Source: Bacillota bacterium
GTDB taxonomy: Bacteria; Bacillota; TC1
Direction of reading: 5' to 3'
Assembly (NCBI GenBank): GCA_024635925.1
Contig: JAGXHY010000008.1
Coordinates: forward strand, 90,679 to 154,678
DNA: 64,000 bases
In this document: one piece after another, positions 36,744-45,733 of the stretch
Layout of the letters: the number at the start of each line of letters is the position of its first letter
How positions within the stretch are numbered: position 1 is the first letter of the stretch
Notes under the pieces: model-generated
Seen by the model: only the letters and a program-made list of their open reading frames with translations
Database searches by the model: none
What the model was told of the DNA's origin: nothing
Program-made: the position numbers and the translations under genes

Positions 36744-38617
36744 TGTTTAAAAAACCTAAATTATTTATTCTATTACTATTTAGTTTTATCATTTTCCTTG
36801 GCTTTACTAATAATGTTAAGGCAAGTGACTTTGTTATTGATAAATATAATATCGACCTTGAAGTCACAAAGGAAAACAATTATTTAGTTACTGAAGAGAT
36901 TAATGTAGATTTTTTATATCCAAAACATGGAATATTTAGGTATATACCATTTAGGTTTCCTAATAGACAAGATTTGTATTCTAAGATAGAAAATGTAAAA
37001 GTACCGAATTATAATTATGAAAAAAGTATAACTGAACAAAATGGTTATAAAATTTTAAATTTAAAAATTGGTGATGCAAATAAAACTTTGATGGGAAAGC
37101 AAAAATATATTATTCAATATGATTATTTAGTAGGAAAATATAATGGAGAACAGTTTATCGGCTTTAATTTAATGGGTAATATGACAACACAAATTACCCA
37201 AGGTACATTTAATATCAAATTACCTTATAAAATTGATGAGAATAAAATTAAATTTTACCAAGGAGAATTGGGTTCAAATAATGAATCTAAAGTTGATTAT
37301 CAGTATTTAGAGACTGCATCAGGCTTTTACATTGAAGGTGAAACATCTGAGCCTATTGGCGATACAGAATACTTAACAGTTTATATACCTGTTGACAAAG
37401 CTTATTTTGCTGGTGCTCCAGTTTTAAAATCATGGTATCAACAAAATTATATAGGTATTATAGCTATAGCTACCGTGGTTTTATCATTAAGTCTATTTTT
37501 GTGGTATCGCTTTGGTAGAGATAAAAAAATAATAGGAGTAATTGAGTTTTATCCACCTGAAAATCTATCTCCCTTGGAAGTTTCTCAGATATATAAAGAA
37601 GCGAATTCTCAATTAGTATCTTTAAGTCAAATAAAAGAATGTACATCATTATTTTATTATTTGGCTAATAAAGGATATATAAATATAAATTTTATTAGTG
37701 AAAAAGATTTTAACTTTGAAAAAACTAGCAAAATTTTAGAAAATGAAGAAAGTCACATAAAACTGTTTTATGATCAAGTCTTTAAAGATAAAGATATTGT
37801 AACTAAAACTGATTTAGAAGAAACCTTTTATAGTGCAGCTAGTACAGCAATTGTAGCTGTGAAAGATCGAAATCTAGTTGATTCTAAATCACTTGTCATG
37901 AGGTTTTTGATTATAGGAGCAAGTTTATTACCAATTATATTTTCAATAATTACCTTTTTTGATCATTTTAGTTCTTTAAGAGTATTATTTATTGGATTTT
38001 TAGTAATTATTGGTTCAATCTTAAATTTAGTCTTAACTTACAAATTGGAAAAATCAGTTTCAGGTATTAAAAAAGGTAAGAGCTTCTTTGGAATATCTTT
38101 ATTTGTTATTATAACTATATTTACTTTTATTATTTATATCATAACAAATCTAATTTCATTTGCACTGATTTTTATATTGGTACAGTTAAGTTTAGTAGTG
38201 GCTATGTTCATCAAGAAAAGAAATGATAATGCTATAAATTTATTAGGAAGAATAAAAGGATTTAGAGAATTTATAGAAGTGGCAAGAAAAAATGAGCTTG
38301 AAAAGCTCATTGAAGGAAATCCATATTATTTCTATGATGTATTACCATATGCGCATGTTCTTGGTGTTTCTAAAGTATTTGCTAATAAATTTGATGGAAT
38401 TAATATGACTGCACCACAATATTATCAAAGTAGTAATACCTTAATAAGTTATGGGCTCTTATACAGTAATCTTTATATTATGAATAATATGGCCCAAGCA
38501 AGTTATATGCATAATCAACAAGTAAATAGCAGCAACTTCGGTGGTAGTGGTGGTTTCTCTGGTGGCGGAGGATTTTCTGGTGGTGGCTTTGGCGGAGGCG
38601 GTGGTGGTTCTTGGTAG
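36743..38617 (+). CDS. DUF2207 domain membrane protein with Gly-rich tail
   Basis: 624 residues. N-terminal signal peptide (about 1-27), an extracytoplasmic DUF2207 domain (about 28-230), a membrane helix near 233-254, a cytoplasmic region, further paired helices near 390-430 and 445-490, and a C-terminal tail of Gly/Ser/Phe repeats ending in GGGGGGSW. This is the standard DUF2207 layout. The start overlaps the lemA stop by one base. Partner of LemA; biochemical role unknown. A 9-bp hairpin lies in the coding region at 38291-38311. Confidence 0.88.
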   Translation: MFKKPKLFILLLFSFIIFLGFTNNVKASDFVIDKYNIDLEVTKENNYLVTEEINVDFLYPKHGIFRYIPFRFPNRQDLYSKIENVKVPNYNYEKSITEQNGYKILNLKIGDANKTLMGKQKYIIQYDYLVGKYNGEQFIGFNLMGNMTTQITQGTFNIKLPYKIDENKIKFYQGELGSNNESKVDYQYLETASGFYIEGETSEPIGDTEYLTVYIPVDKAYFAGAPVLKSWYQQNYIGIIAIATVVLSLSLFLWYRFGRDKKIIGVIEFYPPENLSPLEVSQIYKEANSQLVSLSQIKECTSLFYYLANKGYININFISEKDFNFEKTSKILENEESHIKLFYDQVFKDKDIVTKTDLEETFYSAASTAIVAVKDRNLVDSKSLVMRFLIIGASLLPIIFSIITFFDHFSSLRVLFIGFLVIIGSILNLVLTYKLEKSVSGIKKGKSFFGISLFVIITIFTFIIYIITNLISFALIFILVQLSLVVAMFIKKRNDNAINLLGRIKGFREFIEVARKNELEKLIEGNPYYFYDVLPYAHVLGVSKVFANKFDGINMTAPQYYQSSNTLISYGLLYSNLYIMNNMAQASYMHNQQVNSSNFGGSGGFSGGGGFSGGGFGGGGGGSW

Positions 38618-38839
38618 CTATTTTGTAATTTTATGAATCATATCATAATTTACATCATATTGTTTAATCAAGTTTTCTACTTCAGTCTGGTCGATATCCT
38701 TATATCTAGCAGCGATTCCACAATTATGTGTTAGTTCTCTAGGTACAGGTACCAACCAAAAAGGTAAAGTGTTTTTTAATATTTCTTCATAGTTTAGTGC
38801 ATCGTTAGTTGTTTTAAATGTTACATATATATAAGTCAA
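38618..38839 (-). CDS. DUF3343 protein (putative Se/S carrier-like)
   Basis: 73 residues with the DUF3343 pattern: a start MTYIYVTFKTTNDAL, the segment LVPVPRELTHNCGIA containing the single conserved cysteine, and a short C-terminal helix. TTG 38839 is inferred as start because a run of seven G lies about 6 bases upstream; the frame continues further but without a better start. Related domains form the C-terminal part of YedF-like proteins linked with selenium metabolism. It is transcribed divergently from the adjacent class V aminotransferase with 44 bases between starts, and its stop abuts the DUF2207 gene. Confidence 0.8.
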   Translation of the reverse strand: MTYIYVTFKTTNDALNYEEILKNTLPFWLVPVPRELTHNCGIAARYKDIDQTEVENLIKQYDVNYDMIHKITK

Positions 38840-38860
38840 ATTCAGCCCCCCCTCAACATA

Positions 38861-38866
38861 ATTATA
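38861..38866 (-). promoter_or_regulatory. Possible -10 element for the DUF3343 gene
   Basis: On the minus strand TATAAT (38866 to 38861) preceded by ATG. A transcript from here would have a leader of only about 15-20 bases but would include the G-rich ribosome site. No good -35 was seen. Confidence 0.35.
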
Positions 38867-38883
38867 CATAGGAGATGATAAAA

Positions 38884-40032
38884 ATGAAAGTTTATTTAGA
38901 TTACAGTGCAACAAGTTTTAAAAAACCTAACGAAGTTTTTAAAAAAATCGAAGAGTTTTATAAATCTAACAATACCAGTCCTGGAAGAGGTGGATATCAA
39001 TTAGCAATTGAAGCTGGCAAAATGGTGTTAAGCACGAGAAATCAAATCAAATCCTTATTTAATGTTGGTCTTAAAGACCACGTTATTTTCACTAAAAATG
39101 TAACTGAGTCTCTTAATATTGCAATTAAAGGACTAGTTAAAAAAGGGGATCACGTTCTTATTACTTCTATTGAACATAATAGTGTTTATCGTGTAGTTGA
39201 ACATTTAAAAGAGCAAGGGATTATTGAATATGATATTATACAGGTTAATAAAGATGGTACCTTACCTCTAGATGACTTTAATAAATTATTTAAAGTAAAT
39301 ACTAATCTTTGCATTATAAATCATGCCTCAAATGTATCAGGTCATATTATGCCAGTTGAAGAAATAGGTAGAATTTGTCATAGATATAATGTTAAAGTTA
39401 TTGTTGATGGAGCACAAAGTGCAGGTCTACTAACAATTGATTTTAAAGAATTGAATTGCGATGTATTTTGTTTTACTGGTCACAAATATTTGATGGGACC
39501 TACTGGTATTGGAGGTTTTATTGTTAAAGATGAGATATCAAAAAAAATAGAAACTTTAATTGATGGAGGTACAGGTAGTTTTTCAGAAGAGAGCACAATG
39601 CCTACTTTATTACCAGATAGATTTGAAGCTGGTACTTTAAATACTATAGGAATTGCAGGATTAAATGGAGCTTTATCATATTTATTAAGTAAAGATACAA
39701 TTGATATAATTTTAAAAGAAAAAGAACTACATGATAAACTTTATGAAGGAATAAAAGATATTCCTGGAATAAACTTTTATGGTGATATGTTAGTGTTCAA
39801 ACTTCCTGTTTTATCTTTTAATATAAAAGGATTAGACAGTGGTGAGTTAGCAGGCATTCTAGATTATCAATATGGTATTATGACTAGAAGTGGTCTTCAT
39901 TGTTCACCTCTTGCACACGAAACATTTAATAGTCTGAATGGAAGTATTAGAATTTCTATTGGTCATTATACAACAAATGAAGAAATTGAATATGTTATAG
40001 AAGTATTAAACAAATTAGGAAATTATAAATAA
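38884..40032 (+). CDS. Class V aminotransferase / cysteine desulfurase-like protein
   Basis: 382 residues. PLP lysine K201 in CFTGHKYLMGPTG, and a catalytic-type cysteine C340 in TRSGLHCSPLAHETF, resembling the group II (SufS/CsdA) position. It matches the family typified by the enterococcal EF2568 protein, found near orphan SelD and selenium-dependent molybdenum hydroxylase genes, which commonly travels with DUF3343. None of those partner genes is in the window, so a selenium role is inference. ATG 38884 has GGAG 9 bases upstream. Convergent with deoC with an 18-base overlap of the 3' ends. Confidence 0.85.
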   Translation: MKVYLDYSATSFKKPNEVFKKIEEFYKSNNTSPGRGGYQLAIEAGKMVLSTRNQIKSLFNVGLKDHVIFTKNVTESLNIAIKGLVKKGDHVLITSIEHNSVYRVVEHLKEQGIIEYDIIQVNKDGTLPLDDFNKLFKVNTNLCIINHASNVSGHIMPVEEIGRICHRYNVKVIVDGAQSAGLLTIDFKELNCDVFCFTGHKYLMGPTGIGGFIVKDEISKKIETLIDGGTGSFSEESTMPTLLPDRFEAGTLNTIGIAGLNGALSYLLSKDTIDIILKEKELHDKLYEGIKDIPGINFYGDMLVFKLPVLSFNIKGLDSGELAGILDYQYGIMTRSGLHCSPLAHETFNSLNGSIRISIGHYTTNEEIEYVIEVLNKLGNYK

Positions 40033-40668
40033 GTCCAAGATGCTTTTAGAGTTGCTTGAACCTATACGGCTAACTCCATTTTCAATAAATGCACTAGCTT
40101 GTTCTAGGGTTCTTATGCCTCCTGAAGCCTTGATTTTGGTGTTAGGAGCTCCTTGTTGAATTAGCTTGATGTCCTCTATTGAAGCGCCTCTTGAACCGAA
40201 ACCAGTAGATGTTTTAACAAAGTCAGCTCCGCTAGTTTCACAAATTTTACTTACAGTTATAATCTCTGTTGGTGTTAATAGACTTGTTTCTATAATAATT
40301 TTTAGAATATTATTAGGCATTAGTTTCTTAACAGCCTTAATTTCATTAGCATATAATTGTAGTTCACCATTTTTTATATAAGGAATGGTACCAACTAGAT
40401 CTATCTCATTTACACCATTTTCTAAGGCCAAATCAGTTTGACAAAGTTTACTTGTTAAGCCAGAATAACCTAGTGGAAAATCAATTACGGTCGCTATGAT
40501 TACATTTTTGTCGATAGTTTTTGCCTTTTTGATATATACAGGTGGTATACAAATAGTATGAAATTCATATTCTTGATAATCTTTTATTAAAATCTCAAGA
40601 TCTTTTTCAGTCATATTTTGTTTTAGTAAAGTATGGTCAAAGTATTTTGCTAATTCATTTAATTTCAT
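40015..40668 (-). CDS. deoC: Deoxyribose-phosphate aldolase
   Basis: 217 residues, TIM-barrel aldolase. FDHTLLKQ at the N-terminus, the Schiff-base lysine in FVKTSTGFG, and KASGGIRT with the second catalytic lysine are all present. The middle segment EIDLVGTIPYIKNGE departs from the common EIDMVINIG. It cleaves deoxyribose 5-phosphate to acetaldehyde and glyceraldehyde 3-phosphate in nucleoside salvage. It stands alone on the minus strand without other deo genes. AGGAG precedes the ATG. Confidence 0.93.
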   Translation of the reverse strand: MKLNELAKYFDHTLLKQNMTEKDLEILIKDYQEYEFHTICIPPVYIKKAKTIDKNVIIATVIDFPLGYSGLTSKLCQTDLALENGVNEIDLVGTIPYIKNGELQLYANEIKAVKKLMPNNILKIIIETSLLTPTEIITVSKICETSGADFVKTSTGFGSRGASIEDIKLIQQGAPNTKIKASGGIRTLEQASAFIENGVSRIGSSNSKSILDLFIIS

Positions 40669-40691
40669 AATTTTCTCCTAACTATTTTTAT

Positions 40692-40700
40692 ATTATATCA
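40692..40700 (-). promoter_or_regulatory. Extended -10 for deoC
   Basis: On the minus strand TGATATAAT: TATAAT lies at 40697 to 40692 with TGA just before it. It gives a short leader to the deoC ATG at 40668. The intergenic region with DUF554 is only 55 bases, so the two divergent genes share it. Confidence 0.5.
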
Positions 40701-40723
40701 TAGGAGACAGAATAGGAGTGTAA

Positions 40724-41437
40724 ATGTTAGGTACATTAATCAATGTTGCAAGTATTATAATTGGAGCCCTTATTGGTCTATTATTTCATAAAAAGAGTCC
40801 TAGAGTGCTTGGTGAAAGAATCATGGAAGGCTTTGGACTCTTTGTTATCGTAATAGGGATTAAAGGTGCTATCGAAGGTAATAATAGTCTCTTGCTAATA
40901 GTCTCAATTATATTAGGTGCTTTAATTGGAGAATCTTTAAAATTAGAAAAGAAACTAAACAGTTTTACTGGACTATTAGAAATGAAATTAGTTAAAAATA
41001 AAAATGATGGTTTTAAGGAAGGATTTATAAGCACTACTATTTTATTTTGTGTTGGAGCAATGGCAATTATCGGACCTATGAATGGCGTATTAAAAGGAGA
41101 TTATGAGATATTGATGATAAAATCAACCTTAGATGGTGTAACAGCATTTATTTTTGCATCAGCTTATGGTTTTTCAGTTTTATTTTCAGCTGGAAGTGTT
41201 TTAATTTATCAAGGTCTTATTTCTCTACTAGCCTTTTTTTTAAAAGATTTTCTTTCGACTGAAACTATAAACAATTTTTCAGTTATCGGAAGTTTATTAG
41301 TTGCAGGCATAGGTTTTAACATGTTGAAAATTTCATCTAAAAAGATTAATGTAGTTAATCTTTTACCAGCGGTATTTATACCTATATTATATGAACCAAT
41401 TAAAAGTGCTATAGAATTTATAAAAGGAATTATTTAA
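40724..41437 (+). CDS. DUF554 membrane protein (YdfK/YqgA family)
   Basis: 237 residues with about six to seven hydrophobic segments; starts MLGTLINVASIIIGALIGL, typical of DUF554. A putative membrane transporter of unknown substrate. It is preceded by AGGAG and its stop overlaps the priA ATG by one base, so it probably heads the priA operon. Confidence 0.9.
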   Translation: MLGTLINVASIIIGALIGLLFHKKSPRVLGERIMEGFGLFVIVIGIKGAIEGNNSLLLIVSIILGALIGESLKLEKKLNSFTGLLEMKLVKNKNDGFKEGFISTTILFCVGAMAIIGPMNGVLKGDYEILMIKSTLDGVTAFIFASAYGFSVLFSAGSVLIYQGLISLLAFFLKDFLSTETINNFSVIGSLLVAGIGFNMLKISSKKINVVNLLPAVFIPILYEPIKSAIEFIKGII

Positions 41438-43614
41438 TGTTTATTGAAGTTATAACCTCAATCGAAACTAGAAAATTGGATAAACTTTTTACCTATGAAG
41501 TGCCAGAAGAAATGAAAAAAAACATATTCATAGGACAAAATGTAACAGTTCCATTCGGAAAAGGTAATAAAGAGATATCTGCAATTATTATTAATATTTT
41601 ACCAAATGAATATAAACCAACAATTAAAATAAAAAAGGTTGTTAATATTAATCCTAATAAAACCAATGTAGACATAAATTTGTTGAATTTAGCTAGTTTA
41701 GTACAAAAAAAATATTTTTTGCCACTTTCGTCCGTGTTAAACCTTATGACCATAAAAAATATTGAAGTTAAAAATAATCTTAGTAATAAAAATATATTTA
41801 TTACTAATAAAGGAAAAGAATATATAAAAAGTCTTAGACAATCAAAGAAAAAGGAACTGCTAGAATTTTTAAAGGAAAAAGTTAGTATCTCATTTACAGA
41901 ACTTATAGAAAATAATTATAAAAAACCTGTAATTGTTGAAATGTTGAATTCTGGTATATTAGGATCAGAAAATAAATTAATTATTTTTAATAATATAAAT
42001 TTAAGTTTAAAACAAGAAGAAGTTTTTAATGAAATAAAGAAGTCTATTCAAAAGAATAGTACATCTGTTTTTCTACTTTTTGGAGCAACTGGAAGTGGGA
42101 AAACAGAAATTTATTTTAAAGCAATTCAAGAAACTTTAAAAAGAAACAAACAGGTAATTGTTCTTTTACCTGAAATAAATCTAACTGAACAAATGATTAG
42201 TAGATTTGAAACTATATTCCCAAATAATGTTGTAAAGTGGCATAGCCAAATTACAGCAATGCAGAAGAAGAAAACTAGAGAAGAACTAATAAATAAAGAA
42301 AAAAACATATTGATTGGCCCCAGATCAGCAATATTTACTAAAATGAATAATATAGGGTTAATAATAGTAGATGAAGAACATGACAGTAGTTATTATCAAC
42401 AGAACTTTCCTAATTATAACGGCAGGGATGTAGCTATAATGAGATGTGAAACTGAAAATGCAACATTGATTTTAGGATCTGCAACACCATCAGTAGAAAG
42501 TATGGAAATGGTTAATCAAGGTCAATATGAATTATTAAGGTTAGAAGAAAAATATTTTGGACAAGATAATCCAATTGTAAGTATTGTTGATATGAGAGAA
42601 GAATTACATAAGGGAAATTCAACGATAATTAGTGATGAGCTTGATAAAGGTATTAAAAAGAAAATTAATCAAGGTGAACAAATTCTAATATTTATAAATA
42701 GGAGAGGTTATTATAATTTTTTAATGTGTCGTGATTGTGGTAATGTTATAAAATGTAAAAATTGTAATATTCCTCTTACATATCATGAAAAAAACAATAA
42801 ACTTATATGTCACTATTGTGATAATAAAATTAATAAACAAGAATATTGTCCAGATTGTGGTAGCAAGAGGATAAGAGGTATTGGCTTAGGTACAGAAAAA
42901 GCAGTTGATATACTTAAAAAAAAATATCCTAATTTAAATGTAGCACGCTTAGATAGTGATATTAAAGGAGGGAATACTAAGAAGAAAAGTATAATTCAAA
43001 ATTATAAAGATAATAAAATAGATATATTAGTAGGAACTCAAATTATAGCAAAAGGGATAGACTTTCCTAATGTTGGACTAGTTGGTATATTATTAGGAGA
43101 CATGTCACTAAATTTACCTGACTATAGAGCTAGAGAATGGACTTTTCAAATATTAATGCAAGTTATTGGAAGAACTAGTAGAAGAGATAAAAAAGGAGAA
43201 GTTATATTACAAACTTATCATCCCTCTGATATAATATATAGTGACATTAAAAACTTTGATTATCAAAATTTTTATAAACACGAGTTGAAATTTAGAAAAA
43301 GACATTATTATCCACCTTTTGGAGAAATAATAAAAATACAGTTTCAAGGCACTAATAGAGATAGTTTGATTGAATTAGTTTGGAATAGTTATAATAGTCT
43401 TATTGAAAAATTCCAAGTTGGAGAAATCTTTCAACCTAAACCTAACAGGATTGAAAAAATTAACGAAAATTGGAGATGGCAGATAATAATTAAATCTAAT
43501 AATAAAAATTTGAAAAAAAATGAAATGTATCTTCAAGAATTTATGGAGTATTTTTATAAAAATAATAAAAAAGAAATGGTCTATATAGAAAGAAATCCTT
43601 ATGGGCTAATGTAG
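41437..43614 (+). CDS. priA: Primosomal protein N' (replication restart helicase PriA)
   Basis: 725 residues. DNA-binding N-terminal domain, Walker A GATGSGKTE (near 216), DEEHDSSY (Walker B), eight zinc-binding cysteines between about 430 and 477, and helicase motif VI reading QVIGRTSRR. Most PriA proteins carry QVAGRAGR there; the essential Gln, Gly-Arg and final Arg are kept. It reloads the replisome at stalled forks. The gmk-rpoZ-coaBC genes that often precede priA in clostridia are absent. Confidence 0.94.
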   Translation: MFIEVITSIETRKLDKLFTYEVPEEMKKNIFIGQNVTVPFGKGNKEISAIIINILPNEYKPTIKIKKVVNINPNKTNVDINLLNLASLVQKKYFLPLSSVLNLMTIKNIEVKNNLSNKNIFITNKGKEYIKSLRQSKKKELLEFLKEKVSISFTELIENNYKKPVIVEMLNSGILGSENKLIIFNNINLSLKQEEVFNEIKKSIQKNSTSVFLLFGATGSGKTEIYFKAIQETLKRNKQVIVLLPEINLTEQMISRFETIFPNNVVKWHSQITAMQKKKTREELINKEKNILIGPRSAIFTKMNNIGLIIVDEEHDSSYYQQNFPNYNGRDVAIMRCETENATLILGSATPSVESMEMVNQGQYELLRLEEKYFGQDNPIVSIVDMREELHKGNSTIISDELDKGIKKKINQGEQILIFINRRGYYNFLMCRDCGNVIKCKNCNIPLTYHEKNNKLICHYCDNKINKQEYCPDCGSKRIRGIGLGTEKAVDILKKKYPNLNVARLDSDIKGGNTKKKSIIQNYKDNKIDILVGTQIIAKGIDFPNVGLVGILLGDMSLNLPDYRAREWTFQILMQVIGRTSRRDKKGEVILQTYHPSDIIYSDIKNFDYQNFYKHELKFRKRHYYPPFGEIIKIQFQGTNRDSLIELVWNSYNSLIEKFQVGEIFQPKPNRIEKINENWRWQIIIKSNNKNLKKNEMYLQEFMEYFYKNNKKEMVYIERNPYGLM

Positions 43615-43622
43615 GAGGGAAT

Positions 43623-44081
43623 ATGGCAGTATATCAAGTAATAACAGTTGGTGATGAAATTTTAAGAGGAAAAGCAAAAATAGTAACTAAATTTGATGAT
43701 AGAATTAGTAAACTATTAAATAGTATGATGGAAACTTTGGAGAAGGAAGATGGAGTTGGTTTAGCTGCTCCACAAATTGGAATATCAAAAAAAGTAATTT
43801 TAGCCTTTAAAGAAGATGAAGATAAGTTTATAGAATTAATTAACCCAGAAATTATAAGTATCAATGGGGAAGAATGCGGTGAAGAAGGCTGTTTAAGCGT
43901 ACCAGGTAAAATTGGACTTGTTAAAAGAGCTAAAAACATAGTAGTAACTGGTCAAAATGCTAAAGGTGAGTTAATTCAATATGAAGCTACTGGTATGTTT
44001 GCTAGAATTCTTCAACACGAAATAGATCATTTAAATGGAATACTATTTATTGACAAAATAGAAAAGGAAGATAAAATTTAA
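43623..44081 (+). CDS. def: Peptide deformylase
   Basis: 152 residues. All three motifs are present: GVGLAAPQIG (44-53), EEGCLSVPG (C90) and QHEIDHLNG (H132 and H136, E133). Metal-dependent removal of the formyl group from nascent N-termini. Its length fits the bacterial type I class. The stop overlaps the fmt ATG by one base, linking formylation and deformylation. AGGAGG precedes the ATG. Confidence 0.97.
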   Translation: MAVYQVITVGDEILRGKAKIVTKFDDRISKLLNSMMETLEKEDGVGLAAPQIGISKKVILAFKEDEDKFIELINPEIISINGEECGEEGCLSVPGKIGLVKRAKNIVVTGQNAKGELIQYEATGMFARILQHEIDHLNGILFIDKIEKEDKI

Positions 44082-45031
44082 TGAATATCATCTTTTTTGG
44101 AACAAGTGAATTTGCAGTTGATAGTTTGGTTTTCTTGAATGCTAGTAAACATAAAATAATTTGTGTTATAACACAACCTGATTCAAGAAGGGATAGAGGA
44201 CATAAATTACATTTTACTCCAGTAAAAGTAAAAGCTCTCGAGTTAGGACTTAATATTTTTCAAACTGAAAATATTAATGATGAAAAATCAGAGTTGTTTC
44301 TAAAAAGTTTAAATGCTGATATCTTTGTAGTTATTTCATTTGGATCATTATTAAAGAAAAATATTTTATCTATAAGTAAATATAAAGCTATTAATGTACA
44401 TCCATCAATATTGCCTTATTATAGAGGTGCTGCACCAATACAAAGAACAATAATGAATGGTGAAGTCATTTCAGGTGTAACTATAATGGAAATGACCGAA
44501 AAGCTAGATGCAGGAGATATTATCTTACAAAAAAAAATTGATATTTTAAACTATTGGAATTATGGTGACTTGAGCAAGGTTTTATCTAATGAAGGAGCAA
44601 AATTATTATTAAAAGCTATTGATTTAATTGAAAAAGGTGATGATGCGAAAATTCCTCAAAATGATAGATTACATTCTTATGCTAAAAAAATAAAGAAAGA
44701 AGAGAAATATTTAGATTTAAATGTTGATGCAAAGGATTTAGTTAATATTATAAGAGGTCTAACACCTAAAACCACACCAATATTAGTTTTTAATATTCAT
44801 TTATTAGGAATAATTGAGGCTAAAGAAGGTAAGGATTTATTTAGAACAGCTAAAGTTGGAGAAGTTCTAAAAATAGATAAAAAAGAAGGCATATTAGTAA
44901 AATGTGGAACAGGAACTATGTGGCTTACAAAATTGAAGCCAGAAGGAAAGAAGACAATGAGTTTTAAAGATTTTCTGAATGGTAATAAGATTACAATTGG
45001 TGATTTGTTAAAAAATAAAGAGGAGAAATAA
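44081..45031 (+). CDS. fmt: Methionyl-tRNA formyltransferase
   Basis: 316 residues. The formyltransferase domain has FFGTSEFAV at the N-terminus and NVHPSILPYYRGAAPIQ (near 107) holding catalytic Asn and His; a C-terminal OB-like domain binds tRNA. It formylates initiator Met-tRNA. Coupled to def by a one-base overlap, the usual arrangement. Confidence 0.97.
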   Translation: MNIIFFGTSEFAVDSLVFLNASKHKIICVITQPDSRRDRGHKLHFTPVKVKALELGLNIFQTENINDEKSELFLKSLNADIFVVISFGSLLKKNILSISKYKAINVHPSILPYYRGAAPIQRTIMNGEVISGVTIMEMTEKLDAGDIILQKKIDILNYWNYGDLSKVLSNEGAKLLLKAIDLIEKGDDAKIPQNDRLHSYAKKIKKEEKYLDLNVDAKDLVNIIRGLTPKTTPILVFNIHLLGIIEAKEGKDLFRTAKVGEVLKIDKKEGILVKCGTGTMWLTKLKPEGKKTMSFKDFLNGNKITIGDLLKNKEEK

Positions 45032-45733
45032 ATGGATTTATTATATTTATTTTCAGGTGGAAATGTATATATAACAATAATTATGGTTATAACTTTATTG
45101 TTTTCATTATATGCGCAGTACAAAGTTAAAAAGACATTTAATACTTATAAAAGTATACCTAATTCAAATAAACTAACTGGTGAAATGTTAGCGATAGATT
45201 TAAAATCAAAATTTCAAATGTCATATTTAGGAATAGAAAAAGTTAGTGGTTATCTTAATGATCACTATAATCCCAAAAGTAAATCATTAGGTTTAAGTGA
45301 TGAAGTTGCAAACAAGAGCACTATAGCATCATTAGCTATTGTTGCTCATGAAATGGGACATGCTAAACAAGATGCAGATAATATGTTTTTTTTAAAGATA
45401 AGGAACAAAATATTTCCATTTACGAATATTGCTTCAAATATGGCTATACCTATTTTTATTTTTGGCTTAATATTTAATTCTATTAACTTGATGAATATAG
45501 GAATTGTTTTATTTGCTTTAGTAAGTTTGTTTTATATATTAACTTTGCCTATTGAATTAAATGCTTCTAAAAGAGGATTATATATGTTGAAAGAAGGTCA
45601 ATATTTGAATGAAGGTGAGTTAAAAGGAGCTAGAGCAGTTTTATCTGCAGCTGCATTGACTTATATAGCTGCACTTGCATCTTCAATTGCTACATTGCTA
45701 AGATTGATTTTTTTGAGGTCTAGAAGTGATTAA
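45032..45733 (+). CDS. Zinc-dependent membrane metallopeptidase, YugP family (DUF3267-like)
   Basis: 233 residues. An N-terminal membrane helix (about 12-28), the zinc-binding HEMGH motif (H106, E107, H110), and two to three further helices, as in YugP-type neutral zinc metallopeptidases. Substrate unknown. It follows fmt directly, with AGAGGAG as the ribosome site. In many Firmicutes rsmB lies between this gene and rlmN; here it does not. Overlaps rlmN by 8 bases. Confidence 0.9.
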   Translation: MDLLYLFSGGNVYITIIMVITLLFSLYAQYKVKKTFNTYKSIPNSNKLTGEMLAIDLKSKFQMSYLGIEKVSGYLNDHYNPKSKSLGLSDEVANKSTIASLAIVAHEMGHAKQDADNMFFLKIRNKIFPFTNIASNMAIPIFIFGLIFNSINLMNIGIVLFALVSLFYILTLPIELNASKRGLYMLKEGQYLNEGELKGARAVLSAAALTYIAALASSIATLLRLIFLRSRSD

